From IMG/VR virus record IMGVR_UViG_3300026484_000010, positions 1 through 32,179 of that record: DNA of 32,179 bases; one strand, written 5' to 3'. Below are positions 15,601-24,707 of this stretch, in pieces. The notes below the pieces were generated by a model. The model saw nothing but the letters and a program-made list of their open reading frames with translations. It made no database searches and was not told the origin of the DNA. Position 1 is the first letter of the stretch; each line of letters opens with the position of its first letter. The translations under genes and the position numbers were made by a program. The stretch is from a virus.

Positions 15601-18600
15601 TTCTGTATGTTTAGTTAAATGATTATTTACTTTATCCCTAAAATCTTTATCTGTTGTATATAAAGTAACAAACTCATTAATCTGATCTTGTAATTTCTCA
15701 TAAGACTTAATGTGTTGCATTCCACTATCATCACTCATTGTTTTAGATAGTAAATCTAAAGCAGCTGTAATGTGGTTTAAGTTTATATCTTTACTGTCTT
15801 TAATATCACTCGTTTCGTAGAAATTAGTTTTAGTAGCTCTTTCATTTATATACCCACTTACTATTGCATGTGTAATCTCATGCTCTATTACTTCTTTAGT
15901 CAATAGTCTCTCATCTTTTACATATACAGTATCTGTTGTAGGATCGTATTTAGCATCCTCTTTCATATTAGGATCTATCTTAATGTTAGGTAATAAATTA
16001 TTATTCATTACTTGTTTTATTAAAGGAGATGTACTTGCTAACTTTTTAACAAGTTCAGTAGGTTTACCTTTACTATCTACTGTTTGTTCTGTCTTAGCTT
16101 CTTTAGGTTCTGTTTTTACTTCAAATCCAAATAAGTAACTACTACTCTCATCAAACATAGAATCAATTAATGTTTGTTTTTGTACTTTACCTTCTGCTAT
16201 CTCTTGTTTAATACTTTCAATAAAAGTCTTAGCTGCTTTTAAGTTTTCTTTATCTTTCTCATCTAATTTTCTACTCTCTATTTCAGCTACCATTAATTCC
16301 ATAGATCTAAGTAATTCTTCTTTAGTGTCATAATTTAATAGTACTTCTTTAGTAGCTTTTATATATTCTTCTTGAAATATAGCTGCTATCTTAGGATCAG
16401 CAATTACTGCATCTTGAATACCGTATATATTAAAATCTTTACCTACTCTTTTCTTAGTAGCTATTGTTGCTTTAGCTAGTATAGCCTCATCTGTACTGTG
16501 AGTAGTTAATGTACCGAATGTAGTAAATAGAGGTACTTCTTCTACTCTCATTACTTGATATGGATTACTGTTCTCATCAGTAACTTCTTCTATAACATTA
16601 TTTCTTTTCATTAAAGGAATACCATATTGCATTAAGTCTTTAAAGTCTGTTTTTCTTCTTGTATTATTAAACTCTATTGCTGTTAAAGCAGGTAGTATTT
16701 TTAAAGGTATATTGAATTTAGTAGATAAGTTTTTAGCTACATCAAACATAGCTTTAGTTCTTTCATCGAATGATTCAAAGTATTTCCCTTTAGCTTCTTC
16801 TTCAATAATAGAGTATAGGATTTCAGGAATATGACCTTTAGATTTTAAAACTTTAATAAGTTTACGTTTTAGTGCTGAGTCTTCTAAAGGAATATAGTTT
16901 TCAGGTAGATGCTCATCCTCTAATAGTTTAGCTACATATTTATTTGCTTTCTTTCTACTTTCTGCATCTCCTCTATCTAAAACTGTAATTAAAGCATCTG
17001 CTATATCTTTAGCTATTGAACTTCTAGCTCCTGATTTCGATTGTTGATATATAAGAGATACTGTAGGTATTTTAGCTATATCTCTTAGATTTCTAAATAT
17101 ACCACTATCTAATAAGTCTTTTAGCTTCTCTTTCTTACTTTCAATATCTGTATCTTCATTAAGATCATTATCTATTTCATCTAAGAAATCTAATTCTGTA
17201 TCTGATTTAACTTCATTGTTTAGTATCTTTTTAATACCTTCTTCTGCTAATTGATAAGGATCTCTTACTGTTTTAGTATCTTTATCTCTTTTAAATATAC
17301 CTAAACCTTTAGCTAGTTCTATTAATGCTGCTCTCTGTTCTGGGTTAGCTGTATTTAATTTCTGCATAATCATAATAGAGAATCCACTAGCTGTAGCATC
17401 TGGTTCTACATTAAATGTTGTATTAATTACACTTTTATCTTTAGCTTTTACTAAGTCTGCTATACCTACAAGTGCTTTATACACTTCAGTAGGTACTTGT
17501 CCTTTAAATGCTTTACCTGTATTTATTAATCTAGCTATCTTATCTAATAAAGCTCTCTCTGTAGCTTTCTCTTCTACTATAGCATTAACAAAACCTTTGG
17601 TATAAAATATATCATCTTTATTATTCTTATCTAAGTTTTTAATAGTGTTTACTAAATCTGTTACAGCTTGTTCTGTAGTTTGATCATCTTTAGTTATACC
17701 TAATATCTCTTCTATACCTGCATACATAACTTGTTCTGCAATACTTCCTTTTTCTATTGTTACAGGATCTCCTAATCTAATAGCTCCTCTAATAAACTTT
17801 TCTAGCTGAGCATTAAGAAAACTGTTTAAGTCGTGTAGTCTAGCATTTCTTACAAATGCATATGTAGGAAACCATTTAATCTCTTCAGGATAACTACCTT
17901 CTTCTAATTTTTGGTCTATTAACCAATTAACTGCTGATTCTACAGGACTCATCATAGACACATTCTGACCTAATGTAGATACCTTATTAGCTTTACTGTA
18001 TGTATCGTGTAAACCTAATACTTCGGCTATATTAGCTACTTCAGGTAAATTAGACTCTCTAATGAATGTACTAAAAGGTTTATCCATATTATTTTCATAT
18101 TCTCTAGCTAATGTTAATAGCATATCAGTAAAAGATTTATCTAATTTAAGATCTACTGTCTCCATAATGTCTCTAAACAATTTATTAAGATCTGTTACTC
18201 TCATATAGTCTCCCTTAGCTAATTCTTTAGCTGAAGGTTTTTCTTTAGGAGGATAAGTAACTAAAGTCTCTCTAACTAATCTACTTAATGGGTTTATAGT
18301 ACTATTAAGTGCAGTATATAATTTATTACTCATTAATTCATTATAACCTTTAAATAAGGCTTTTTTAAAATCTGCTATTTCTCCAGCATTAAACATTGAT
18401 CTATCTAATACTAAAGATACTGAAGGCATATTAGTTACACTTATCCTTCCTTTAGTTTCTTCAGAATAGAAATCATTTACTGCAGGCAATTCTCCAGTTT
18501 TTAATATTCCCTGTCTTTCTAATCTTTCTATCTGTTCTATACCCATCTTATAATATAACATCTCTCTATAAGCAGCTTCTTCTTTACTTAGTTTACCATT

Positions 18601-19095
18601 CTCTTTAGCTGCTATTCCTTGAGCATATGCTATCTCTCTACCTATTACAGTAGCTAATCTAGCTAAAGGAATATTTACAGTACCTGTTTCTTTATTTATA
18701 ATACTATTTACATCTAAACCTTCATTATCTATTTTAGCTAATTCACTACTTATACTGTCTATTATATGTTTCATAGTAATAATGTTTTCTTTTACGTTAA
18801 TATCATTACTAAATATATCATAAAAACTTTCATTTAAAGCTTCTCTATTACCTTCCCAGAATAGTCTTTTCATTCTAACTTTAGTCATATTATCTAATAC
18901 AGTAGGTATAGAAGCTATTTCATATCCTACTTTATTTTTTATATCTTTAACTAATGTTGTAATGTCTTCTGCTTTTATATCCCATATAGAGAACTTAGGT
19001 CTTCTATGCAACATTTCAGCTAACATCTCTTTAGTAGCTTCTTTGTCGATTGTAGTAAAGTATTTCTCAAACTCTTCTTTAGTTATACAACTCAT
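12673..19095 (-). CDS. Virion-encapsidated RNA polymerase, T7-like single subunit, with zincin motif
   Basis: 2140 residues; SD GGAG five bases before ATG. Polymerase motifs read in order: a possible T/DxxGR site, VRNAR at 415-419 (Ala for Gly); motif A D566 in PDATASGF (compare T7 DGSCSG); motif B R671-x3-K675-x7-Y683 (RDIAKIPTVSLIYQ), same spacing as T7 R627/K631/Y639; motif C D895 in YGIQDAV (Gln where T7 has His). Spacings between motifs fit a single-subunit RNAP with small insertions. In N4 such an enzyme travels in the virion, is injected and transcribes early genes. Downstream, H1072-E-x-x-H1076 (EHEITHAIV) marks a zincin-like domain. The last ~1000 residues are helical, ending with a FPAYWMRIQK block. 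N4's enzyme is about 3500 residues with a central polymerase domain; here it lies in the N-terminal half. Confidence 0.78.
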   Translation of the reverse strand: MSCITKEEFEKYFTTIDKEATKEMLAEMLHRRPKFSIWDIKAEDITTLVKDIKNKVGYEIASIPTVLDNMTKVRMKRLFWEGNREALNESFYDIFSNDINVKENIITMKHIIDSISSELAKIDNEGLDVNSIINKETGTVNIPLARLATVIGREIAYAQGIAAKENGKLSKEEAAYREMLYYKMGIEQIERLERQGILKTGELPAVNDFYSEETKGRISVTNMPSVSLVLDRSMFNAGEIADFKKALFKGYNELMSNKLYTALNSTINPLSRLVRETLVTYPPKEKPSAKELAKGDYMRVTDLNKLFRDIMETVDLKLDKSFTDMLLTLAREYENNMDKPFSTFIRESNLPEVANIAEVLGLHDTYSKANKVSTLGQNVSMMSPVESAVNWLIDQKLEEGSYPEEIKWFPTYAFVRNARLHDLNSFLNAQLEKFIRGAIRLGDPVTIEKGSIAEQVMYAGIEEILGITKDDQTTEQAVTDLVNTIKNLDKNNKDDIFYTKGFVNAIVEEKATERALLDKIARLINTGKAFKGQVPTEVYKALVGIADLVKAKDKSVINTTFNVEPDATASGFSIMIMQKLNTANPEQRAALIELAKGLGIFKRDKDTKTVRDPYQLAEEGIKKILNNEVKSDTELDFLDEIDNDLNEDTDIESKKEKLKDLLDSGIFRNLRDIAKIPTVSLIYQQSKSGARSSIAKDIADALITVLDRGDAESRKKANKYVAKLLEDEHLPENYIPLEDSALKRKLIKVLKSKGHIPEILYSIIEEEAKGKYFESFDERTKAMFDVAKNLSTKFNIPLKILPALTAIEFNNTRRKTDFKDLMQYGIPLMKRNNVIEEVTDENSNPYQVMRVEEVPLFTTFGTLTTHSTDEAILAKATIATKKRVGKDFNIYGIQDAVIADPKIAAIFQEEYIKATKEVLLNYDTKEELLRSMELMVAEIESRKLDEKDKENLKAAKTFIESIKQEIAEGKVQKQTLIDSMFDESSSYLFGFEVKTEPKEAKTEQTVDSKGKPTELVKKLASTSPLIKQVMNNNLLPNIKIDPNMKEDAKYDPTTDTVYVKDERLLTKEVIEHEITHAIVSGYINERATKTNFYETSDIKDSKDINLNHITAALDLLSKTMSDDSGMQHIKSYEKLQDQINEFVTLYTTDKDFRDKVNNHLTKHTEKSNKKRLGDRLIAHLANIAFRLKAVLKAFMRGDFKNYTESSKYKKDITFKTKDGEVVFNLDPDLLAKSISSTINKGFLHRAINSKTSNGNVMYKNKKVDEIYKDDHQNYTPEKRVDDRIEQATLIRANEAIRAAFVDKGEALSVKVLKEIHKKLKSKFPVYATAFDKVMELYEENTPLQKILHYTNIKPLADSKTKNELLSLYQNIIEDSSRMIDEGMVRFEEATKNLTKEEKSLLDKVVSKVPLHSYYDLPVNVRNKSIEKALNMYSNDFSKREFGLLDEIAEVVVNKKVGKNLVYNTYEIFGDNHNAEAVVTLLSIKKLAEKEKITTDNVKQLLEHKDLKNILSDNVLALRSYTHKVHNNKGNTKSLRYVHQTFNRKIAKEKIETKVITKDELSNYDLIEENGWKVLRKPTDTTIGIIYRKVYDDVTTKGIGTDVRYNQQDIYVPDHIIMKYKHNLEANNVVTINRESKKERKFKIVLTEEEENTLGYMTDAKDVVIRSTQHMAVANDTIVIRDRLLEESLTMKIDSLSDPKLNTLLNLIKAQDVDHPYFIKLGTDLHYEDLPKEVKQKYILKPKVLSNVQNFNENVTLVRKDVSYWLLGERQDSIFKSEKLRIASKVFKHIVSSAKLGMVIANPKKIGADIISNNEYLATMGVPVTKIAQYGHRIMKEMGTLDEVRLDMVLKRYKYNILKESSGFTTEEIRKAEKEYLEARDRFDNHPMANAVKNGFINSISSDVINNSYTETISGLQADIETVLQKLLLDKNGNNTLVAKGIMKLAKLGYDLEKVLGGIAKPLGKFENTKVFEERLKTAMEHIAKYKKEDDVVSYVQQFLLSPKSEIVKTGVMMNDLSDIVAKETYYRHLRDIGVSHKEAVVKVIQAFPDYKEEMPIEIKVLSDYGILMFPAYWMRIQKVVYNMVKSRLLSFGIGEIAYNALDIEDQSIFNSNIFSKYELINNPFDLVNINAVIPTKLNPL

Positions 19096-19104
19096 TTAAT
19101 CTCC

Positions 19105-22100
19105 TTAACAGATCATACCTGCTTTATCTAGTCTTTTAAAAATTTCTGCTAATGTTTTCTTATCTGCTTTCTCATCTAATATTGTATATTCCATTGCAGT
19201 ACCTTTATCTTCTTCTGTCTTAGTGCTATTTTCAACTGCATATTTAATAGTCTTAGCAATCTCTTTAGCTTGTCTAATTATATCATTTAAACCTACTTGA
19301 GTATTTCTACTACTTAAGTCTAATAATTTAATATTAGAATCTAATAGTGATAACTCTTTTTCTGTAGGTAGTTTTAAGTTCGGAATATCTTTATCTTTTA
19401 AAAAATTAACTAACGACTTAAGACTCTTTAATTGTCCTTTAACAGCTTTTAATACTTCTGCATCTACTACATGTGTTTTATTAGTATTGTTCAATAGAGC
19501 CTGATATTGTCTATTTACATGACTAGTAAGTTTTGTGTAGAAATCTTTACTGTTCTTAAACTTAGTCTCTCCTATAAAAGCAGATAATAAAGGATCAGAT
19601 ATCAAGTTATTTAACATACTAGGCTTATTAGCTATTAAATCTGTTATATAATCTGTTAATAAATCTATTTCTTTATCTGTTAGATTATTTTGTTTTTTAG
19701 TTAATGTATCTCTAATATTATCTCTAGTTAATGATTTATCTATCTCACCTCTACCTGTTAATTTATCATAAAGTTTTTCTATGTTATCTATATTAGACCC
19801 TATTGCTTTTTCTTTTTCAGGTAATACATTACTTAAGTTTTCAAGTGCTTCACCTGTAAAGTAGGCTTTCCTATTTTGTTCAGGTTCTTTATTTGCAACT
19901 TCTAAAGCCTTCTTCAGAACATCAATGACTTCTTTAGCTTTCTTACCATCTAAGCTTATATCTCCATTAATAACAGTCTTTACTGCTTCTTGTGCAGTTT
20001 GTTGAATATCTGGAGTATTTTCTAAATCTATTTCTGATTTTGAAGTATCTGCATAAGCTTCTATAGTACTTTCAAATACTTCTTTATTAGGTACTTCTTT
20101 ACTACTACCTTCTGCTATTTTAGCGAATGTCTGTTTAACGATAGTCTGCTTTAAAGGATTAGTTTCTTCTTGTAATGCATTCTCTCCTTTAAACACTTCA
20201 GGACTAATTTTAATATCACCAAAATCAATATTCTCATCTGTTAATGTTTCATTCTTTTTACCAAATAAAGTATTATATGCATCTACTTTAGTTTCTAAAG
20301 CTTTATTTACTACACCTTTTACTCTCTTTAATTGCTCTTCATTAGCCTCATTTACTTTAGTATTATCTAAAGACTCTTTTAAAGCTATTAACTTATCTAA
20401 AGAAAGATTACTAGCTAACTCTTTAGTTTTATCTTTAGCTTCTTTCATTAAGTTATGTACTATAGTAGTGTTAGGTGTATTGTTATGTACTCTTACACCA
20501 TTTACTGTAACTGGTCCAGTCTTAGTTCTACCTAAACGTATAGGTCTATTTAGACCATTAATTTGTACTATGGCTTGGTTATTGTCAAATACAGCTTTAT
20601 CTAATAAACTTGCTATATGAGTTTTAACTTCATTTTGTTCTTTTTCTGTAAGAGGAGTATTTATAATAGACTCTATTTGTTTAGATGTTATTATGTCATT
20701 GTATTTAATAGCTGCTTGTTCTAATGTATCTAAAAATGAATATGTTAAATCTTCATTATTAGTTAGACTATCTATATCTTTAGCATAAGTATCTATAGTG
20801 TTCTTGATAAGGTTTATACTACTCTCAGATACTTTCTCTTTAAGTAATTCTTCCATATTTACTTTACTATTACTTTTCTTTATTATATGTTCTAGTAACT
20901 GTTTAGTATCAGGACTTATTACTTCTCCTAAAGTCTTATCACTATTATCTTCTATATTAAACTCTTCAAGTTTACTTTTTAATTCATTAGTAAATGTTTT
21001 AGTTTCTTCTATAGTTTTACCTTCAAGGTTTATGTGGTTTAATAAAGACTGTTTTAGAGTTGCTACTTTTCCTTCATCTAAATTAGATGCTTTTACAGCT
21101 TTTACAGTGTCTTGGAAAAGAGCTGACTTATCAGGATGTTCTTTACTTAACTCGTCTAATGTTTTAGTTAAGTCTTTAGATCTTAATATCCTATCATAAA
21201 TTGCTCTATTCTGCTTATTAGTTTCTCTTAAAGCTTCAACAGCTATCTTATTATGTTCATCTTTAACATTAAGATGATCGTTATCTACAATTCTAGCTGC
21301 ATTAGTCATTTGATGTTTTCTTATAGTATAGTTTGTTACATCTTTAATTAAAGACATAGTACCTAATACAGATTTTACTGTAGTACTTGGTGCTATACCT
21401 GTTGCATGCAATGCACCTGCTCCAGCTGCTGCTGAACCTGCATTTCCAGCTATTTCTTTTAACGCTTCTCCTGTAAGTAGAGCAAATGAATCATTACCAT
21501 TTTTTACATTGTAATCATGCCATTCTTGTAAAAACTCTTGAGTATACTCTCCTGCTGCTGAAGCAGTCATCTTTGTAAAAGGTTTTACTATATTAGTAGC
21601 TGCTATACCAGTCAATCCTATTGCTTTTACTATAGCAGGTTGTTTACTAGCTAGAACATTTAATTGTTTAAATAAAGTATCTTTACTACCAGTAAACATA
21701 GCACTTTTTAAAACATCTTTAGTACCTGCTTTTAATAGATCGAAGTCAGCTCCACTAATAACAGAGTCAATAGCAAAGTATTGCAATTTAGTTTTCATAT
21801 CTAAATCTTTACCTGTTATCTTCTTATATTCTTCATTAACTTCATTAGTATGCATAAATCCTAAAATCCAACCTTTAGAAGCTGCACTATCAACTAATTT
21901 AACTCCTCCTTTAACACCGTTTAAACTAAAACTAGCTGCATCTTTAGCTATTTTATTTATTACACTATCTGTAGTAGCTTTCTTTAATAAAGCCTTACTA
22001 GCAAGGTTATCTACAAGTTTAGTACCTTTAGCTAATTGAGTAGCATAACTAGCTAACTTTACTTCTGGAGTAAGTATCATTGTAGCTATCTCACCTGCAC

Positions 22101-22815
22101 TTTCAGCCATAGCAGTAAAAGGACTTTTTATACCGTGAGTAAACCCTTTTACAGAACTGTCTATAAATCCTGTAGAGTTCTTACTTAATTCAGCACTTTC
22201 TTTATTGTATTTGTTTATCCAGAAGTTATCTACATTCCATCTTTCATTTAAAGTTTTCTCTAATTTGTCATTTTTATCTAAGATATAGTCTCCAGCAATA
22301 TCAAAATGTTCTTCTATATCTTTAGATAAAGTTAAAGCACCAGCTAAAGCACCTAAACCTTTCTCTACATATCCTGCCAATGCTCCTGGAACTTTAGCTA
22401 CTGATATAGCAGCTCTTTTACCTACGTTAGACCAATCTTCTTTTTTAGCGTCTTTATAGTTAGTTTCTCTAGTATTAATACCTTCTATTTCTTGGTCTAG
22501 TATTCCTTCATTTATCTTATAAGGATTTACATTAGCTGCATTAATTTGTTCTAAGTTATTCTTTTCTCTGGCTATAATACTATATTCACGATAAGCATTA
22601 GCTAAATCTAAATGCTTTTTTGCTTCTTCTGGATTGTTTTCATAAGCTTTAGTTATATCTCTTACATCTTTCTTATAAGCTTCTTCAATAGGATCTATAA
22701 CCTTTACACTATCATTTAGCTTATTCATATAAGCTATAGCTTGTTTATCCATTTTTTCTTTTAACTTAGATACCGTTGTAGGTTGTATTCCGTTTAAATC
22801 GATTGTTTCATCCAT
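19105..22815 (-). CDS. Large internal virion/ejection protein
   Basis: 1236 residues, SD GGAG six bases upstream. Mostly helical and charged. Ala/Gly-rich hydrophobic stretches occur near residues 135-162 (VPGALAGYVEKGLGALAGAL) and again near 460-480 (AGNAGSAAAGAGAL), the kind of membrane-seeking segments found in proteins ejected to build a channel across the cell envelope. The following gene is the virion RNA polymerase, nine bases downstream. Together the two are 3376 residues, close to N4's single 3500-residue polymerase, so this protein may do the job of that enzyme's N-terminal domain; this is inference. No enzymatic motif seen. Confidence 0.65.
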   Translation of the reverse strand: MDETIDLNGIQPTTVSKLKEKMDKQAIAYMNKLNDSVKVIDPIEEAYKKDVRDITKAYENNPEEAKKHLDLANAYREYSIIAREKNNLEQINAANVNPYKINEGILDQEIEGINTRETNYKDAKKEDWSNVGKRAAISVAKVPGALAGYVEKGLGALAGALTLSKDIEEHFDIAGDYILDKNDKLEKTLNERWNVDNFWINKYNKESAELSKNSTGFIDSSVKGFTHGIKSPFTAMAESAGEIATMILTPEVKLASYATQLAKGTKLVDNLASKALLKKATTDSVINKIAKDAASFSLNGVKGGVKLVDSAASKGWILGFMHTNEVNEEYKKITGKDLDMKTKLQYFAIDSVISGADFDLLKAGTKDVLKSAMFTGSKDTLFKQLNVLASKQPAIVKAIGLTGIAATNIVKPFTKMTASAAGEYTQEFLQEWHDYNVKNGNDSFALLTGEALKEIAGNAGSAAAGAGALHATGIAPSTTVKSVLGTMSLIKDVTNYTIRKHQMTNAARIVDNDHLNVKDEHNKIAVEALRETNKQNRAIYDRILRSKDLTKTLDELSKEHPDKSALFQDTVKAVKASNLDEGKVATLKQSLLNHINLEGKTIEETKTFTNELKSKLEEFNIEDNSDKTLGEVISPDTKQLLEHIIKKSNSKVNMEELLKEKVSESSINLIKNTIDTYAKDIDSLTNNEDLTYSFLDTLEQAAIKYNDIITSKQIESIINTPLTEKEQNEVKTHIASLLDKAVFDNNQAIVQINGLNRPIRLGRTKTGPVTVNGVRVHNNTPNTTIVHNLMKEAKDKTKELASNLSLDKLIALKESLDNTKVNEANEEQLKRVKGVVNKALETKVDAYNTLFGKKNETLTDENIDFGDIKISPEVFKGENALQEETNPLKQTIVKQTFAKIAEGSSKEVPNKEVFESTIEAYADTSKSEIDLENTPDIQQTAQEAVKTVINGDISLDGKKAKEVIDVLKKALEVANKEPEQNRKAYFTGEALENLSNVLPEKEKAIGSNIDNIEKLYDKLTGRGEIDKSLTRDNIRDTLTKKQNNLTDKEIDLLTDYITDLIANKPSMLNNLISDPLLSAFIGETKFKNSKDFYTKLTSHVNRQYQALLNNTNKTHVVDAEVLKAVKGQLKSLKSLVNFLKDKDIPNLKLPTEKELSLLDSNIKLLDLSSRNTQVGLNDIIRQAKEIAKTIKYAVENSTKTEEDKGTAMEYTILDEKADKKTLAEIFKRLDKAGMIC

Positions 22816-22827
22816 ATCATTCTCCAG

Positions 22828-22853
22828 AACGTTTATTTAAAACGTTTATTTAA
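22828..22853 (-). repeat. 13-base tandem duplication at a gene end
   Basis: AACGTTTATTTAA occurs twice in direct succession (22828-22840 and 22841-22853). It covers the last codons and the stop of the 388-residue gene; being 13 bases long, the second copy is read out of frame. Probably a slippage duplication. Confidence 0.7.
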
Positions 22854-23999
22854 AATATTTAATATATTCTTTCTTTTATTTTTATCTTTAATACCTAAAA
22901 CGCTAAGTCCATTATTGATATACTTATACTTAGTAGTAGGATCTTTTAAGTTACCCCCATTAGCTTTAACATATGATTCTACCAAAAATGCATCTCTATG
23001 TATAGTAGATACGAAATTACCATTTGTTTTTACATACTCTTTAGGAACTCCTACACCTCCTGTATCAGGGTCATATACTAACCCATTAGTTACTATAAGT
23101 TTAATATTTTGTATATCTCCTTTAAACTTAGAAGTTAATGTACCTATCACGTTTTTATAGGCTTTACTATTGATATAGTAATTATCTCCTTTACCAAGTC
23201 CTTTATTGAAAAAATCGTTATTATGGTTTACTGCTTTATCTATTGTTTTAGGATCAACACCTATATCTTTATTTATAATATTAAAAGCATCTTCATTTGC
23301 TTTTGCTATTTTCTTTGTAGTGTTTAAGTTTACTTCAGTCTTATATGCATCTTTATCTATCATTTCTCCGTTAAGCCATACTTTACCTGGTACCATTTCC
23401 ATAATAGTTGTTCCATCAACTTTCCTTATAACCCAAGCAGGACTACCATCAGATTTAAGCTCATCATACTGTTGCTTTTGTCTTTTAAGATCTCTGTTTA
23501 AGATTCTATCTTCTTCTTGTTTTTTTAATAATTTTTCATACTCTTCTTGCTTCTTTTTAGCTATATCTGTATCTGTTTTAACTTTATTTGTTTGAGCCGA
23601 GTAAAGCCCTGATAAAGTATTAAGTTCTTTTGCTTGAGCATTCTTTGCATTTGCTTCTGCATCTTTCACTTTTAGTTCTGCTGCTGTCGTATTATCGTCA
23701 TTGACAATTTTGTGTTTTATCTGGTTTATATTAGCATCATTTAAGTTAATCGTAGAGTCATTCACTCTTTCAGTTTCAGCAAATTTCTCATTCTCTAACT
23801 CTAAAGTTTTATCAGCTATAAGCATTCTATGTCTTCTTTCTAACTCTGCTAATTTATCTTGTTCAGCTTGTCTAAATAACTCAGCAGTAGTAGTTAATGT
23901 GTCAGTTGCTGTAGTTATACCTTGATTAACTTGATTAGCTGCTATAGCTCTTAATTGGTTAGAATCACTAAAATCAGCTCTTATATTATTCCATTGCAT
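22833..23999 (-). CDS. Internal virion protein, coiled-coil N-terminal half
   Basis: 388 residues, SD AAGGA six bases before ATG. The start (MQWNNIRADFSDSNQLRAIA) is typical of podovirus internal virion proteins. Residues ~30-180 form a long charged helix rich in Lys, Glu and Gln (DLKRQKQQYDEL near its end); the rest is a mixed globular domain with a Gly-rich GGVGVPKEYV segment. It probably joins the ejected protein set with its neighbours. The C-terminus is very basic (KNKRKNILNILNKRFK). Confidence 0.65.
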   Translation of the reverse strand: MQWNNIRADFSDSNQLRAIAANQVNQGITTATDTLTTTAELFRQAEQDKLAELERRHRMLIADKTLELENEKFAETERVNDSTINLNDANINQIKHKIVNDDNTTAAELKVKDAEANAKNAQAKELNTLSGLYSAQTNKVKTDTDIAKKKQEEYEKLLKKQEEDRILNRDLKRQKQQYDELKSDGSPAWVIRKVDGTTIMEMVPGKVWLNGEMIDKDAYKTEVNLNTTKKIAKANEDAFNIINKDIGVDPKTIDKAVNHNNDFFNKGLGKGDNYYINSKAYKNVIGTLTSKFKGDIQNIKLIVTNGLVYDPDTGGVGVPKEYVKTNGNFVSTIHRDAFLVESYVKANGGNLKDPTTKYKYINNGLSVLGIKDKNKRKNILNILNKRFK

Positions 24000-24011
24000 A
24001 TCATATCCTTA

Positions 24012-24647
24012 TTAAATACTAGAACCATCTACATGGTTTCTAGCTGCTCTATCTAATCTTGCTGCTTTCTCTTCAGCTGTTAAAGTATTACCTGCTAAAG
24101 CATTACCTACTCTAGCTCTCCTATCTAATTGTTCATTTATTAACAATGCTTGGTTAGCTAAGTTTCTATTAGTTATCTTTTTCTGGAATGCGTATTGCTT
24201 CTTAGCTAAGCCGTAGTTCTTAAAACCTAAATATGCATTAGCTATACCTGCTGTTGCTCCTATTACACTTGCTCCTGCTTGTAAATTCTTAGCCCAATCA
24301 GTTTTAGGTGTAGGAGAAGGAGTAGAAGAAGAAAGATTATCTGTACTACTATATCCTCCATTTTGGTAAGCTTCTTGTGGATTTATTCCATAACCTCCAA
24401 AATCTTTATTTAACCATCTATTCTCTTGTATAGTCGTAGCCTGTTCAGGATTATAAGTAAAACCGTAATCCTTATTAATTCCGTTAATCATATCAGCATG
24501 TGCTAGATCAGGGTTATTAAACAAAGTATTAGAAACAGGTACTCCTGTATCTACGACTACTCCATCTGTATTACTTGTATCAGGTAATACATATCCATAT
24601 AAAGCTTCATCACTTGTAGGGTCTATTATACTGCTTCTATTTCCCAT
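24012..24647 (-). CDS. Small internal virion protein
   Basis: 211 residues, SD AAAAGGA. Low-complexity N-terminal half with a Ser/Pro linker (SSSTPSPTPKTDW), one hydrophobic helix (GASVIGATAGIANAYLGF, about 128-145), then a basic amphipathic helix with NRNLANQALLINEQLDRR, and the end NHVDGSSI. This layout, one membrane helix plus an Asn/Gln/Arg helix, is common in podovirus ejection proteins of the T7 gp14 kind. A promoter-like sequence lies upstream. Confidence 0.65.
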   Translation of the reverse strand: MGNRSSIIDPTSDEALYGYVLPDTSNTDGVVVDTGVPVSNTLFNNPDLAHADMINGINKDYGFTYNPEQATTIQENRWLNKDFGGYGINPQEAYQNGGYSSTDNLSSSTPSPTPKTDWAKNLQAGASVIGATAGIANAYLGFKNYGLAKKQYAFQKKITNRNLANQALLINEQLDRRARVGNALAGNTLTAEEKAARLDRAARNHVDGSSI

Positions 24648-24667
24648 TATTCATCCTTTTATTTTAC

Positions 24668-24707
24668 TTTTATTTATAATTATACTCTAACTTAGTATCG
24701 AGGTAAA
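24668..24707 (-). promoter_or_regulatory. Possible promoter for the ejection-protein genes
   Basis: Reading leftward: TTTACC (24707-24702), 17-base spacer, TATAAT (24684-24679), which is a full -10 with a four-of-six -35. It is followed at once by TATAAATAAAA (24678-24668), then 11 bases, then the GGA of the next gene's SD. The 11-mer and its spacing are identical to the leader of the SSB gene. It would let the ejection proteins and polymerase be expressed apart from the capsid genes. Confidence 0.45.

Noticed and set aside
19096-19104. Frameshift or sequencing error joining the 1236- and 2140-residue frames
   Set aside because: The first frame ends in a clean TAA followed by a well-spaced GGAG and ATG, so these are two proper genes.
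24668-24678. T4-type late promoter (TATAAATA)
   Set aside because: The octamer is present, but no T4-like sigma factor or clamp genes are visible and N4-type phages do not use that system; treated as an AT-rich leader motif.
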